This document shows positions 22,244-34,516 of a DNA stretch of 64,000 bases, one piece after another (position 1 is the stretch's first letter; each line of letters opens with the position of its first letter). The translations under genes and the position numbers were made by a program. The DNA comes from Basidiobolus meristosporus CBS 931.73 (lineage: Eukaryota; Basidiobolomycota; Basidiobolomycetes; Basidiobolales; Basidiobolaceae), in assembly GCA_002104905.1 (NCBI GenBank), contig MCFE01000181.1, forward strand, positions 1-64,000, read 5' to 3'. The notes beneath the pieces are model-generated. The model worked only from the letters and a program-made list of their open reading frames with translations. It was not told the DNA's origin and did not search any database.

Positions 22244-22480
22244 TTAATCCTGCCAACTTTTCAGCAGAGGAGGAAGTTCCAGTAATAGCAGTAGTAGACA
22301 TTTTAGAGGGTGACTGCCTGGGGCTCATGATCTGTTGCAAGAGTCTTGGAAATTTTAGAAGTGACTGGGAGACCAAGTAGATTATGTGACTTTCACTTTA
22401 TGATATAACAGTTGTAAAGTAGTATTTGTACCTTTACATGGTCTGGGAAAACAAACACAAAGCTAGTAAGGTTTGCTTTC
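22244..22480 (-). mobile_element. 5' end of a minus-oriented copia element (LTR piece, PBS, gag start)
   Basis: On the minus strand a truncated LTR (22480-22334, ending CTTGCAACA) is followed by GATCATGAGCCCC, a diverged initiator-tRNA primer-binding site. A gag-like start (ATG at about 22303, Met-Ser-Thr-Thr-Ala) opens about 20 codons and then stops abruptly at 22244 against the inverted LTR. It is a broken, head-to-head junction of two elements. Confidence 0.65.
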
Positions 22481-22536
22481 AGATGTTTAAATTATTACTA
22501 CTCCAAACCACACTCATTATTTGATCACAATGCTTC

Positions 22537-22884
22537 TGTTGTAAAAATTTGTAATTCCACCTAGTTGTTCACCTAACTTAGTCACTTAGAGCATTACCTA
22601 CAAATCTTATAGAATACTGACCAAGTTCCTTGTTGGTCGTACTTAGAATATTTTCACTAAAATATCAGGTACCCAGAACATGAAAATTAGATAAGTTGTC
22701 CAAACAGCCCCATACTTTGCGCACATGCTCTTGAGACCTTCCTAAGCCCACTCTACGTGCTTGTTATGCCAAGACCATGTAGAAGTATAAATACTACTTT
22801 TATATTCAATAGATCATTAAGTGAAAACCACATAATCTACTTGTTCTCCCAGCCACTTCCAATGTCTCCAAGACTCTTACAACA
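22537..22884 (+). repeat. Solo LTR, family B, with GCTTC duplication
   Basis: A 348-bp LTR (TGTTGTAAAAATT..CTCTTACAACA) with GCTTC at 22532-22536 and again at 22885-22889. Reading on the plus strand, TATAAATA lies in the loop of a TAAAAGTA-type hairpin and is followed by a polyadenylation-like signal. Confidence 0.85.
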
Positions 22885-22889
22885 GCTTC

Positions 22890-24053
22890 AAGAAGCTAAT
22901 ATCTGCCAAGAGCACCTTCAGTGAAGGCACTATAAGTAAAGTTTTCTGCAGCAGTTTTGACAAAAATAAAATACTATTGTGAAGTGTATACTTGAGAGAA
23001 TTCATTCACTTCACTTAGACTTCATATATCCTTTCCATGAGACATAAGTAATTCAAATACCTGGGCTAATCACTTACTACGAAAACAATATATTTATATG
23101 CCATCAAAATGTTGAATTGTCAAGTCAGTATCTCAACAGTCTTTATGATATCCATTGTTCAAGGAGCACAAGTATAGATAACCAGGCGATGGACTAGTAA
23201 TTTTCGGAATGAATACTTGCATATTGCACAAAATCTCTAGCGGAAATATCAAATAAACATGTGAATACCATACGTTAAGCAGTAAATAACGAGATCCGAA
23301 TATCAGGCATGTTGGCAACTTTAGAATCTCTCAACTACGCGGCAAAAATTAAATCTAACCACTGGCATCAAAAGTGTCAAGCAGTACACACTTTTTGGCA
23401 GTATGCGAAGTAGAACTCAAGCTTAAACTGTCTACTTGACATTGCCCACGAATGAATGGAAGTCAATGATTGTATCTTAAAGGTACTCAACAATTTTTAC
23501 AATTCTTTGATTTGAACTTCACTCTAGTAATACTAGGCATTCGTAACATGCTATATATAAATGTAATGATATTTTAATATTCAAGTGAATTTCATAAAAA
23601 GGAACATTTCAAATACTGATCCATTCATGATCAGCTTAGCCTCACAGTTGGAACCCGGTCAAATCGTAATTTATTTACCCCAAGAGCAATAAGTGTATGC
23701 ATAGATGCACCACAAACTGCGCTTTTCTCCCAGACCTTAACGATGTTGAGTAACCATAGATAATACAAATAGAAATCAAATGTGTACCCAACATACATTC
23801 GGTTTCTTCGGTCTCTTAAGATTATCTCGAACAGTTGTTGCTGTCATCAAGTTGCTTTTATAGTTATGTATCTTGGATTTTGGTTATTGAATTGAGAGGA
23901 TTGCTACCAATTTTTAGGGCTTAATCTATATCCGACAGAGTAGTTCATAGAAACATGGTTGAGAATGATCTTATCAAGTGTATGACCGCGTTTCATTTGA
24001 GAAGACCTCCAATTTACAAGAGAGAAAGAGATATGAGACGTATTCGACTCGGT
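22890..24053. other. Intergenic, AT-rich
   Basis: About 1.2 kb between the LTR cluster and the 3' end of the WW-domain gene. No gene was recognised. The short minus frame at 23133-23318 has no domain. Confidence 0.5.
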
Positions 24054-24911
24054 TTAATCTTGCAACAACCACTTTCGCTTCGCAGCCTCCTTCTTCTTCT
24101 TCTTTCGCTCCTTGATGGCTGCCAATTCCTTCTTGGTCAGTCGTACATGTTGCTTGTTATTTCCACCCGCCTGCAATCTCATCCCTCTTTCCTGTGCGTA
24201 TGACTCGTAGTCGAAATAATAGTTGCATTGCCGGATTGCTATGTTTTCTTGTCCGTATTTCTCAGGGTTTTGTGACAAGTCAGCTTGGAAACGCCCGGTT
24301 TGGGAGTTGAAGAACCCAGACACTTTGTATTCGTCGGACTGACCTCCAAAGGCATCAACCTGGGGGTTGGCGGCGCTGGCGGGGTAATGATATTTGTCCT
24401 GATAAGCACCCTGTTCGCTGACGTCCCCCTCTTGCTCATACGATGTTGCTTTACGCTTTTTTTCATCCAACCGCTCTTTAACTTGGTCGGCTTTGTCAAG
24501 TAAGGAATCCAAAGGATTGGCGTATGCATTGGCACCGTATCCTGAGTAATTATACCCATAATGAGAGTAGTAACTGTTGGATGGATCGACCTTTAGTCTG
24601 GGAGGCAAATCCCAGGTGGTCTCATTTGTAACAGAGTTCCAGTAGTAATAACATCTGCTATTGTCATCCCAGACCGGTTGCCAGGCATCAGCCTCCTTCA
24701 ACTGAGTCGGATCTTTCTGATCTAGCGTGGTATTGGGTGGGATATCTGACTGCTCATTTTCAGACAGATCTTTTTCGTCTGAAGGGTCTCGCGTTTCCTC
24801 TGATTCGGAAGCTTCTTGGGTGTGGTGGGTTACATGGTGATCGGGGCGATTTCTTAATTCGGCAATTCTAGCTTCGAGAGCTTCATCGGGACTTGACGAG
24901 CGTGAAGACAT
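24054..24911 (-). CDS. WW-domain protein with conserved YYFD-type C-terminal module
   Basis: A single exon of about 285 residues from MSSRSSSPDEAL (an in-frame ATG at 24950 would add 13 residues). An acidic, Ser/Glu-rich N-terminus is followed by one WW domain (about 78-107; WQPVWDDNSRCYYYWNSVTN, then TTWDLPP) with both signature Trp residues and Pro. A Tyr/Asn-rich linker follows. The C-terminal module GFFNSQTGRFQADLSQNPEK..QCNYYFDYESYAQ ends in a very basic Lys/Arg tail (KKELAAIKERKKKKKEAAKR). The tail and architecture resemble nuclear WW proteins linked to pre-mRNA processing, but I do not recognise a named orthologue. WW domains bind Pro-rich partners. Confidence 0.8.
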   Translation of the reverse strand: MSSRSSSPDEALEARIAELRNRPDHHVTHHTQEASESEETRDPSDEKDLSENEQSDIPPNTTLDQKDPTQLKEADAWQPVWDDNSRCYYYWNSVTNETTWDLPPRLKVDPSNSYYSHYGYNYSGYGANAYANPLDSLLDKADQVKERLDEKKRKATSYEQEGDVSEQGAYQDKYHYPASAANPQVDAFGGQSDEYKVSGFFNSQTGRFQADLSQNPEKYGQENIAIRQCNYYFDYESYAQERGMRLQAGGNNKQHVRLTKKELAAIKERKKKKKEAAKRKWLLQD

Positions 24912-26432
24912 GGAGTAAAGTGAAAGGTGGAAATGAGAAATTTCATCCAAATGGAATTAAAAATAAGGGATTTGTTAATGCAGACTTGAGAAATCATTGC
25001 ATGATAGAAAATTCCAGAATTAAATTAATCAAGACTGGCTCGTCTGGGAAATGGGTTTAAAGTTTAGATAAGTTAACCCTGATATGCGATCACAAAACTC
25101 GAATATCGAGTAAGACGGTACGCATCGTCAATCTTGCCTCTGAACAAATAGGATTCTCCAGACACATTTAACAATGCTTTGTTTGGAGACGTACATAGGG
25201 CAACTGGGGGGAGGTCACTGGATGCTCAGAACTGGCCAACTGTTGTCAACAATCACTACTCTGAGGTAGAAACAACACAGGATGAGCCACCATGGGCACA
25301 TCCAAGCCAGGACTAGTGTTCTCAAAAATTGACACTGCCATCCCCAAAACTCGTTCTGATAATCCCATATAGATCACGGCCAAATTGAAATGGAAACTTG
25401 CATGCCAAGTATTCCCTAGCGAAGCACGTGAATTCAAACAAGCCATAGCAACCGTCAGACACAGTGCTCCATACATATATTACAGTATAAATAGCTACAT
25501 TACCGGTGATTGGACGGTGGGGATCATTCAGCAGTACAGGCAGTGGAGTATATGCTAGAATGGTGCATCTGATCCTGGGATATCTTCATTTTCATCGATA
25601 GGCTCAGATGCAAGATGTCGAACCGTGGCAACTTTCTAGCATTCCGAAATAAGACGAATTAATTTATACAGTTGCATGCTGGCGATGACACCCGAATGAC
25701 TCATGACGGACAAGAAGCTCATGGCTTTGCATCTTGTGCGACTCTCTAGTAATTGATCTGTGAATGGAGGAATATCCGCCTGAGGCTCAAGCTCGAATGT
25801 TTGGAAGCTGGCCGCCAGCATCTTCCCACAGTGGTTCCGTCCTCTCTGGCCCAAACGATAAGAGCTCTGATGATTTCCTCACGAGATGCGCTCAGAGTGC
25901 ATCAGATTCGTTTTCTATCAGGCTATTAGTAATTCCATTTTTCAGGTGACCTAAATAGCCGTTTGTTTTTCGGCCCACATGCACTGCACGAACGTTCCAT
26001 TTTCCACCAGAATAGCAGATAGACAAGATCTGTTGGTTGTGGTACACATCCGCGAGCCCAGCAGCGCTATGCTCGCAAGTGCGCTTGTTGTTTGCTAGGG
26101 ATGGGAAAATATTCAAACTCCAAACAAGCGGAATGGATTCGGGGATGGCATGGACAAAAGTGGACGATGCTGACGAAAGAGGTCGTTCAGAGGCTATGTT
26201 TTGGGGACTCTGGTTGTTGCTTTATTGAACTATCCGTGGATGATTTTGTGAGGTCTATTGGTATGTACAGAGCGGTTGACCTTTTTTGCTAACGTTCGTT
26301 GGTGGGTTTTCAATATTATGTGTACATGAGTTGCCCTGCGGAGGGCCATCGAAGAATGATACTGGCGAACATGACAGAAGGGTGCCCAGATAAAAGCATA
26401 TACGGGCTTCTATAATGAGAATTTGATGTTGC
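24912..26432. other. Intergenic between two minus-strand genes
   Basis: Holds the presumed promoter of the WW gene and the 3' region of the cyclin gene. Minus-strand frames at 25636-25854 and 25892-26116 look weakly protein-like but show no domain, and I could not join them by splice sites. Confidence 0.4.
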
Positions 26433-27319
26433 TTAGAACACCCCCTTCATCGAAGCAGATACGGGGATATCTTCCTCAGTAGGGTTGACGATAAATGCAA
26501 TAGATAACGGATTAATGGGTTTTTGGTTGACTGGAGAGCGAATGTGAGAGATGGGTGATTCCTGTGGCGTGATGATCTCTTGAGAATCAACGGAAAATCT
26601 TCGGTGAATATTAGAGCTAGGTGTATTAACAGGCGATGGATATGGGCAGAATCGGCCAGAGCGGCGGGGTTCGTACACGGGCTTGGTGGTGGCTAGAGGG
26701 ACAGCGAGGTGGGTGGCCAAGGGAAGGGGGGCGGATTTGTTCGGTCTGCTGGCATAACTCAATAATAGGGATGACCATCTATTGAATGCAGAGACAGGGA
26801 CAAAGAGTTGGTAATCGATCAGCTGCAAGAATATCTGCTCGATATGATTGATCTCCGATACTTTAACACCCATGATTTTCGCCCATGCACGGTTCATGTA
26901 GTTTTTATCCTGCAAAAACTTCGAGGCCAGTATCAAGGCGGCAATGAACATCCTGCGGTCGCATTTCGTAAAGTCAGGGCCAGACTCGGTGCTGACGTAC
27001 TTTGTTAGGGGAACTTTGATCCGAACGAGGTAAAGAAGCGCAACCTGAAGCACAGAGAAGGTGCTTTTAGAGCGACGAATTGTCTCCCGGATAAAGTCTT
27101 TGAGGGGGAGAACACCAGCGTCGTGAGGTTGGTTTCCTTGGGGCCAAATCGAATCAACGATGATAGAGGCAGCGTCTGTTAGAGAGGTGGGTTAGTGGAG
27201 GCTCGACAGAAAGTGGTGCACAGAGGAGACATACCTATCAAGCCCTCGACGGCAGTTTGTCTCTTGGCGGGGGAGGTTTGATGGACTGAGGTGGTTGTTT
27301 TGTTGTGAACACGGAACAT
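26433..27319 (-). CDS. PHO80/PCL-type cyclin (Pho85-family CDK partner)
   Basis: Exons 27319-27235 and 27175-26433 with a 59-nt intron give 275 residues. The cyclin box lies at about 30-165: DAASIIVDSIWP, then the FIRETIRRSKSTFSVLQVAL helix, then CDRRMFIAALILASKFLQDK, NYMNRAWAKI and GVKVSEINHIEQIFLQLIDY. The sequence RRSKSTFSVLQVALLYL with ILASKFLxDKxYxNRAWAKI is characteristic of the Pcl/PHO80 group, not of mitotic cyclins. A Pro/Ser-rich C-terminal tail contains several Ser-Pro sites, which could be kinase targets. Such cyclins direct Pho85-type CDKs in phosphate signalling, morphogenesis and amino-acid control. Which branch this is cannot be told from sequence alone. Confidence 0.88.
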
Positions 27320-30300
27320 GGTTTGAAAGGGAGATATAAAGATATTGGATTGGATATGGGTGAGGAATCTTAGAGATCAAGCGAGAAATATAGATAGGGA
27401 TTTATCGCTATTCTGTACAGAGATGATGATATTGAGAATGGCGGCCCGCTACTTATAACAGACTCTCATTTGAGTCGCTGTCTCACTACCGCAGACTATC
27501 GCTAGTGGACGCATGGAAACCCAATCCGCTCTGATCATACCCAATTGGGCGCTGGATGAATTCAGGCAGATTATGGGTCAGATGAAAGCAATCAAACTGC
27601 GACGAAACGATCACCATCTGGAATGGAACGCAGAATGGGGCCATGAAAAAAAGGAAATCCAGAACTAAGTGAGTGAATTCTGATTCCATTTTCCCTAATT
27701 CCAGCGCGCCCTAATATGGTAAGCCTGAGCCTTTTCAGCGTTCTCTGGCTGGTGGATGGCAATCGCAGATATCAACCGCTGCTGTTCAGCCAATCTGACG
27801 CCATGATGGAAATTCGAACTCCATCCCAGATCCTAGCAACGCTTACAGCGCCGGATCCGTAGAATTGGGATTGATTAACTTCAATCATAACTGCGAATGC
27901 CCTAATTGCGGCTCTACAGCCGCATTCGCACAGGCTACATATGTCGAGGTTGGGGGGAATGTCCACTACGGCTACCGTGCCCGCAATTCCAGCACACCGC
28001 TGCCTCAGCAAAGTGCGACGTGGGGCGCGAGTGGCTGGGACGTTGTTGAGGTTATGCTGGGCTGAAAACCACTGAGCTTTCATGTACGGTTGGCCAATGG
28101 TGGCACACTTGAGCCTCTGTAGCGTGCTTTCGCTCAATCCCTTGCCCGCGGGTTGTGTACAGAGGCGGCACCATATCATTATCATCGCTAGGGATGCTAT
28201 CCATCAATGAAATGTGGGACACTCAACCAACAAACCTAGTTCTTACCAGGGTCCAGTGACCGCCCACAAATCACGTCGCAGTCGATGTGAAGTTTCTGTC
28301 AACTCGACACATTGATTTGATAAGAATCGTCATTTTGGGGCTTTGAGGGTTTCATGCAAAATCAATTATTCTGATCCTGTACTGATTATTTGCTATTTGA
28401 TCCATTCATCCAAATCAAGTGAAATTAGCATCTTGCCAATCACCATGAGCAATCTATCATGGCTGTGACGAGCAATCGTTTCGGGACATATCATAGAGCG
28501 ACCATTTTGGTATTCATGTAACCCTATTCCACCATGTAGCAACGACGCTGTTTCCTTTGGCGGGCACATCATGTTGACTGATGCTGATGGGGATAGCACT
28601 CAGCGAGTATAGGTTCTGATTCGGCATCCATCAGGGCTCCTGGCGGAATGGAGTGATGTGCACCAAATCGCCGAATTTTAGCTAGCCTCAAGTTGCGGGT
28701 TTTAGTTCAACCATCACTTGAGCCCCCAATTATTGAGGATGGTTTCTTGCTTTAGTTTAAGCGCTGCCGAGACAATTCTAGGGTTTCGCTATACTTGGTT
28801 TAATCATTGTTGATGATTGCCTCAACTTAGCGAGACCGCGGTTGACAGCAGTCTCGCAGATTCATTGTATTTCTGGTTTGTCGGTGTTGACATCAATGGA
28901 GGTAATCTGGTGCTTGCTCCACGGTCATCCAGAACACTCCCTCAGATGGTGATTGCGTAGGCACAGACCATGATGTGTTTTGCCAAGTCATTGCCGCTGA
29001 TATTGCCGCCTCAGATCCAGCCGCCATGCTTCGCACATTTTATTTCACCATGACGGCATATATGGGTGACTCTGGTGGTGCGTTTGCATAAGGATGCACG
29101 CGCATGCATATCCCCAAACCCATCCTTCTCAGCACCCATTCCCGTTTGGTTCTTCAGCTCTACGGTGCCGTTTGTAGCACTGTCGGGAGATGGAATGAGC
29201 CATACATTGTGCTGGGCTTCTCGAGAGTACCAAGATAGACAGTATTTGATATTCTGCTTAAAATGTCAATTTTGTTCGATGTGGAATTCTGGTTTCCTGC
29301 ATGGCTGGGTAAATTGGGGAAGAATGCAATCCGCTAGTTGTAAACAAGGGTATGGAACATCCTGGGTGTCGAGTTATGCACAGTATGAATCAACGCTTAA
29401 ATCATACTTTGATACAGCAAAGCGTTCATGATCATCACATGTCTCAGCGGTCATGATGAGTAGGGTGAAAGAGCTGACCAGAGTATGCAGCACTAAGACT
29501 ATCTTTAATGCATCACTATACCAGCGGCGGTGTATTGCTGACTTTGTGATCAAAGTGCAAGCCACGTAAGCCACGCAAGCTATTAGTAGATTATCATATG
29601 TAATATTCGTGTACGATTAGCCATTCTACAAAATACCCGATATCCGCAGACTTTGTTGGCTGGAATCGTGGAAATTTCTCACCGGGTTGAATGGCTACGC
29701 CCGGCCACGAATATGCTTTGTCTCTGGAGCAAGAGTGCTTTCATTTGCTGTATCCTTGCAAAAAATTCTCTTAAGGGCACGTTACATTGGTCGCAACACA
29801 GATGCTTCGGAGGAGGGGGCATGTTGGAATGAATTGATTTGTAGAACTAACGATAATCTATCCCTATCCCAGCGAACTCTAGTATTATTGTTCTGAACGA
29901 TTCCATCAAGAATTTCCATCCGATGAGTCATCCACACAACCTTTTGAGATTCATACGGAATTGTGGTTGGATGTCGCATTCGATTTAATCTAGTGTAGCG
30001 GAAAGAGGACTAGAAATTTCTTACACCAGCGTGGCCTCTTGATGCGCATATGAAAAGTGAGTGCATGGAGTTTAACACCAAATAACATAGCCCTCCGATA
30101 AACCGCATGCGCCAGGAGTAGCTCTTGACACGATGATGCAAGAATTGGTTCATCTCTGTAGATAGAAGGTATTCGCAGAGCGCTCCGATCCTTGCCACTA
30201 TCTGCAGTTCCACCACCCGGGGCATGCAAACAATGATAGATGTCCACTGCTTTGGCCGCCTTGACCAGCTGCACGCCGTAAGATGAAGGGAGCGAGCGCT

Positions 30301-31148
30301 GTGTGCCAAGTGTTCTGGTTCACCTCTATAGAGTCAGCCCCATGGTGAAATCAATCTAGAGTTAGTAATGTCTTGGTTTCTGCTATGGATATGAAATATT
30401 TAATCAATGGATGGTTGAAATCTGGTATAATATGTATTTCAGCAAGGGCTGTCCTGATCCTTAGCATAATGTTGCCAGTGTCCCACACTGTGACAAATAG
30501 GGATGTTTTGTAGTATACACTAGCTGCTTGATTACCATTGCAATGAAATCATGGAAACACACTGTGCCTAGTATCAAGTAGCAACGGTTGTGCCCATATG
30601 GGACATTTGCGGTCTATGTGGCTAAAGACCCAACGGCTAGGAAGCTTAGGCCTATATAGCATGCAAGTGGTTGACACACTATCGCTTGATCTAAATTTCA
30701 GGAAAGATTGCGAAATCGAATTAGTTAAACCTGTCCCTCGTTCTTAAAGTCCGCAGTTGTGGGAATTTGTTCGTTTCCTATCCAATGGAATCCTTGGTGC
30801 TGTCATAGACAGTCGTCACATGGGTATGTTCGTCGATTAGGAGGGGACCTCGACCAATCATCTTGGATAGCTCATGTATTCCATGAGCAGACTTCATGAA
30901 GTATGTGAATTCGATAAAATGACCATCCGCCGAGTGCTCAAGACGATGAACTGGTAAGACAAATATCAAATCGAGCTATCGCTTATCTAAAATAATTGAA
31001 TTGTGATGTGCCAGTAAGGAAAAAGTTCTAATTACGCTTAGTCAGGAAATTGTCCATTTCTCAGAAAACCACCGCAAGTGAAGTAAATATAAATGCAGAT
31101 ATCATCTATCACGCGGAATTTGTCAGACTTTTCTACTAGCTTTCGACC
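27320..31148. other. 3.8 kb gene-poor region
   Basis: No recognisable gene. A 51-codon plus-strand frame starting near 27512 (METQSALIIPNWALDEF) and a Cys-containing frame at 27865-28065 look protein-like but match nothing I know. Minus frames at 29990-30274 and 30778-30969 likewise lack domains. GC is higher at 27.6-28.2 kb than in the surroundings, so an unrecognised short-exon gene is possible there. Confidence 0.4.
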
Positions 31149-31919
31149 ATGTTTCATCGTTTAGTATCAAGAGGATTTTCTAGGAATGCTGGCTGCTACG
31201 GGCACCGCCTCTACAGTGCGACCACAAGCGCTAGCCAACCTAAAGGTACTGGTGCCAAAGCTCTCGGTGCTGTGGCTTTAACTGCCGGTCTTGCTGGTGC
31301 CGGTATCACCATGTACGCTACTACCAACGACACTCTGCTACCTAAACACTCAGCTCTTAAGGATTTCGATTCTCTAACATTGAACCAAGAAGAGGAAACA
31401 CATGTTATCTCTCTGGAGCAGCAGCGGGAGAATTTGGATATTGTTAAAAGATTAAGAGAATCCCCTGAACATACTTGCGTTGAATTCAACTCTACAAAGC
31501 CGAAAACTATCTCCACCACCAGCCTCACCAGATATACTCTGAAGGGAAAGGATAAACTCGCCTTGGATCCGGTGATCTTTCGCAATGACAAAGAGAACTC
31601 CCTTGTCATCGTGACTCACCTGGGTAAGGCTCTATGTGGCCACAAGGGCATTATCCATGGTGGCCTGCTTGCCACTCTGCTCGACGAAGGCTTAGCTGCC
31701 ACCGTGTTCCCTTCGATGCCTGGCAAAAATGGAGTGACCGCCAATCTCAATATCAACTATCGGAAACCAGTTCTTGCTGATCAATTCGTATCAATCAACG
31801 CTAGAGTTACTAAAGTGGAGGGACGTAAAGGTTGGGTTGAGGCCCAAGTCAAAGACATGAAAGGTAACGTCTTGGTTGAGGCCAGCGCCTTGTTTATTGC
31901 ACCAAAATATTTCTCTTAA
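31149..31919 (+). CDS. Mitochondrial-type PaaI/THEM4-like hotdog thioesterase
   Basis: A single exon of 256 residues. The N-terminus is Arg/Ser rich with few acids (MFHRLVSRGFSRNAGC), a typical mitochondrial presequence. A hydrophobic Gly/Ala segment follows (about 37-57). The 4HBT hotdog fold occupies about 140-255, with HKGIIHGGLLATLLDEG (165-181), whose His-Gly-Gly and following Asp/Glu match the PaaI/THEM4 active site. Yeast Fmp10-type proteins share this layout. It should hydrolyse acyl-CoA thioesters, substrate unknown, probably at the inner mitochondrial membrane. AATAAA at about 32008 may be its polyadenylation signal. It is convergent with the UVRAG gene, 250 bp away. Confidence 0.85.
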   Translation: MFHRLVSRGFSRNAGCYGHRLYSATTSASQPKGTGAKALGAVALTAGLAGAGITMYATTNDTLLPKHSALKDFDSLTLNQEEETHVISLEQQRENLDIVKRLRESPEHTCVEFNSTKPKTISTTSLTRYTLKGKDKLALDPVIFRNDKENSLVIVTHLGKALCGHKGIIHGGLLATLLDEGLAATVFPSMPGKNGVTANLNINYRKPVLADQFVSINARVTKVEGRKGWVEAQVKDMKGNVLVEASALFIAPKYFS

Positions 31920-32168
31920 TAGCCTTGAAGCATCACTGACCCGGGCGATGTTTAATACTCCTCCCATCCAAAACTGTATACTACACAATTCTGTTGGTTA
32001 ATCTGATCAATAAATCCCTAGTTTCCCACATGGCTTTTTTGTAAGTTCACGTATTACCGAAGGCTTGTTCTTCAATGGCCCCTAGCCACCAGTCACGGGT
32101 AGTATAGTATACACCGTCTCCCGCAGTGCTCAGTGCGGAAATATATGGAGCTTTATTACAGCAGGCAA

Positions 32169-34516
32169 TTAACTCTCGTATGGCATTTCCATTCCAATAT
32201 GGTGACGGTATAGGTATGTTTGAATTAGCCACTTTAGATTTGGCAGAGTATTTCTCAGGTCCAATACTGTGAGTCTTTCAGCGTACAGAAGCTGATGTGA
32301 GGTTGACGATTAGTCGATACTGACGATCTCAGGAAGCCAATGACGGTGAACGTACCTGTTCAATGTTTTTGTTCAAAAGAAAAACGCCATATTCGAACCT
32401 GGAACGGTCTTCGCCCTTGGAATATAATGGGAATCTAGCGGAGGGTAAGAGATAGGCGAGCTCAATATCAATCAGACCGTACATACTCATAGGAGCCTTG
32501 TAGTCTAGAAACTGGGTCAAAAATGGTGGCTCTCGAGGATTTGTTTTTTATTGGGTAGCGCAAAGGAACGTCCATATAACCTGCCATTAGTTGGACCACA
32601 TGCGCTGTGAACCCAAGAGCAGTTGCAATCATATCCTCGTCGTGGCCTACAGTTGATGTTAGTGTCATGGAGGCAGAGTGAAGGGTGGGCCTGTCATTAC
32701 CAGTATAGACTGAGTTTGGCAACGTGATTCCAAGAATTTGATATATTGAAGGGTCGATTGGAGACTGTGTATGTGAAAATGCTTAGCATGGAGATGAAGC
32801 TTATAAAGGGTGTTGAGGATACTGACCGGCTCTATCGGATAGATGTTCTGGAGTTCGTATATCATCTCGCATTTCAATTGAATGGTGAGTTGCTTCGTGC
32901 TTTCCAATATAGCTCTGAGGGAGATGATCAGGAAATGCAATTGGTGATATACCCAAAGGCTGTGCCATACTTGTTCTGAATCAGATTTTTCCGACTCTCG
33001 GCCAGGTACAGCTTCCCTGTCGAGCATCGCGCGTTCGCTTCCTCGAGATCCAACTGTCGCTGCTTGTTCTTGTCTCGAAAACTATCAACAAAATGGCGAC
33101 CTAAATTCAAAGTTTCATTAGCTTTCAGTGACATTAGTATTCTGGCGTAAGTTGAATGACTCATACAGCACTCTAGTTGGATCGATTTGATTTTCAACTG
33201 CTCCTCGGCATGCTGAAGCTTTGCTTTGGCCTTGGAAGACTGGCGTTTCTATGGATCGAAGGACTTAGCACATGTGGTGACGGCTCATATGCAAGATGAT
33301 GTTCGTACAATTGCCAGTCTCAAGTTTTTTCTTGATAACAAGTTGTCCGCATCTTTCGCTACCGAGAGCAATGATTTCTTGTGATCCAAAAGCGTGTTTT
33401 GAAGGCTTACCAACCTACAGAGAATCTCGTCACATCAGTGTTTAACCCAAAATTGAAAATGGGACAGCGCATACCTCACTATTGCTTCATCATTGTATGA
33501 TTGCTTTTCCTAAGTAATTGTCAAGGGATGATATTTACTCACAGTTCTGCCTTCAAGTTAACACAAGAGTGGTGCAAACCTTATCCAGTGATATAGATGA
33601 AGACATAGGATAGCCTCCGTTCAATTTTGTCTCTTCCTATACCAGGTATAGTTTAGTATCGCGCAAAGGCGAAGGCAGGTCTATGGCGCATCTACCCTTG
33701 TCATATTTCGCGATGTATAAAACCCATCGGAAAACTCGAAGAGTACTGTGTTCGGACGGAATGGGATAGGGTAATCGTATAGCTTCGTTTCGGTTAGAAC
33801 TTTGTGATACGAAGGCTACGTTTTGTCTATATATCCAGGTACCTTCGAGCTAATGAAGTTTAAGCATCTCAGGTCAACAGTCCACTGCAGCAACAATCTT
33901 GGGGTCCCCTCCTCTTCATTCCATATCTTAACAACCAGAGGTAGCAACAGCGTTAAGGAAAATATAGAGCTAATTTATAGTGGCGAGTATTGACGAGAGT
34001 TTTCGTAAAGGATATAAAAGCTTTTACTGTTCACCCACGATGGCAAATTAGACGAGTCAAGCGGGCCAAAGGAAGGATTCTACAGTAAATCAGGTGAAAT
34101 AAGTCTCATATCCAAATGATGATCCAATCTTTCAGAGGAGGTTACCAGTGAGTCAGAGCAAATGTCGCTGGTATAGAATGAGGGTGCTATTTATGCGAGT
34201 GAAATTAGTTCCAATCGCAGTGCAGTAAGCAGTAAGATGATCATTTTGTACCATCTTCGTTTTCGTGTAAAGTGAGAAAAGTATCGAGTAGTTGAAAACA
34301 GTTATCTTTGGGGCTGTGGTTCTCTAGGTGGAGCTCGACCGCTTCATTATGCGCAGAATCTTCCATTTGCGCTTCGGATATCACAGCATTCTCATCTTGT
34401 GGGTTATGTGCATTTGAGGAAGAGCTATATTCACAGTCGAAGGATATATTCCTGACTGCTATACTTCTAAGGTTGCGTATCCGCTTATTCAAGTCAAGCG
34501 TATTAGTCATTATCAT
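32169..34516 (-). CDS. UVRAG/Vps38-type subunit of PI3-kinase complex II
   Basis: Fifteen exons join in frame to 476 residues: 34516-34252, 34186-34146, 34079-34035, 33926-33843, 33782-33696, 33636-33580, 33509-33475, 33414-33309, 33248-33167, 33100-32971, 32899-32827, 32764-32701, 32646-32487, 32434-32356, 32291-32169. The N-terminus has the UVRAG motif RIRNLRSIAVRNI and FQLLDTFLTLHEN. A C2-like domain follows (IWNEEEGTPRLLLQWTVDL; NTVLFEFSDGFYTS), then a coiled coil, and the BARA2-type end: IYELQNIYPIEP, LGFTAHVVQLMAGYMDVPLR, YSKGEDRSRFEYGVFLLNKN and LDLRNTLPNLKWL. UVRAG pairs with Beclin-1 on Vps34/Vps15 in endosomal trafficking and autophagosome maturation. The junction 34035/33926 is the least certain (108-nt intron). 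The 54-nt intron at 32700-32647 is a multiple of three and could be retained. Confidence 0.88.

Noticed and set aside
27865-28065. Plus-strand Cys-containing frame (ECPNCGSTAAF)
   Set aside because: Only two clustered Cys pairs, no domain, and the overlapping minus frame is longer. Cannot be distinguished from chance.
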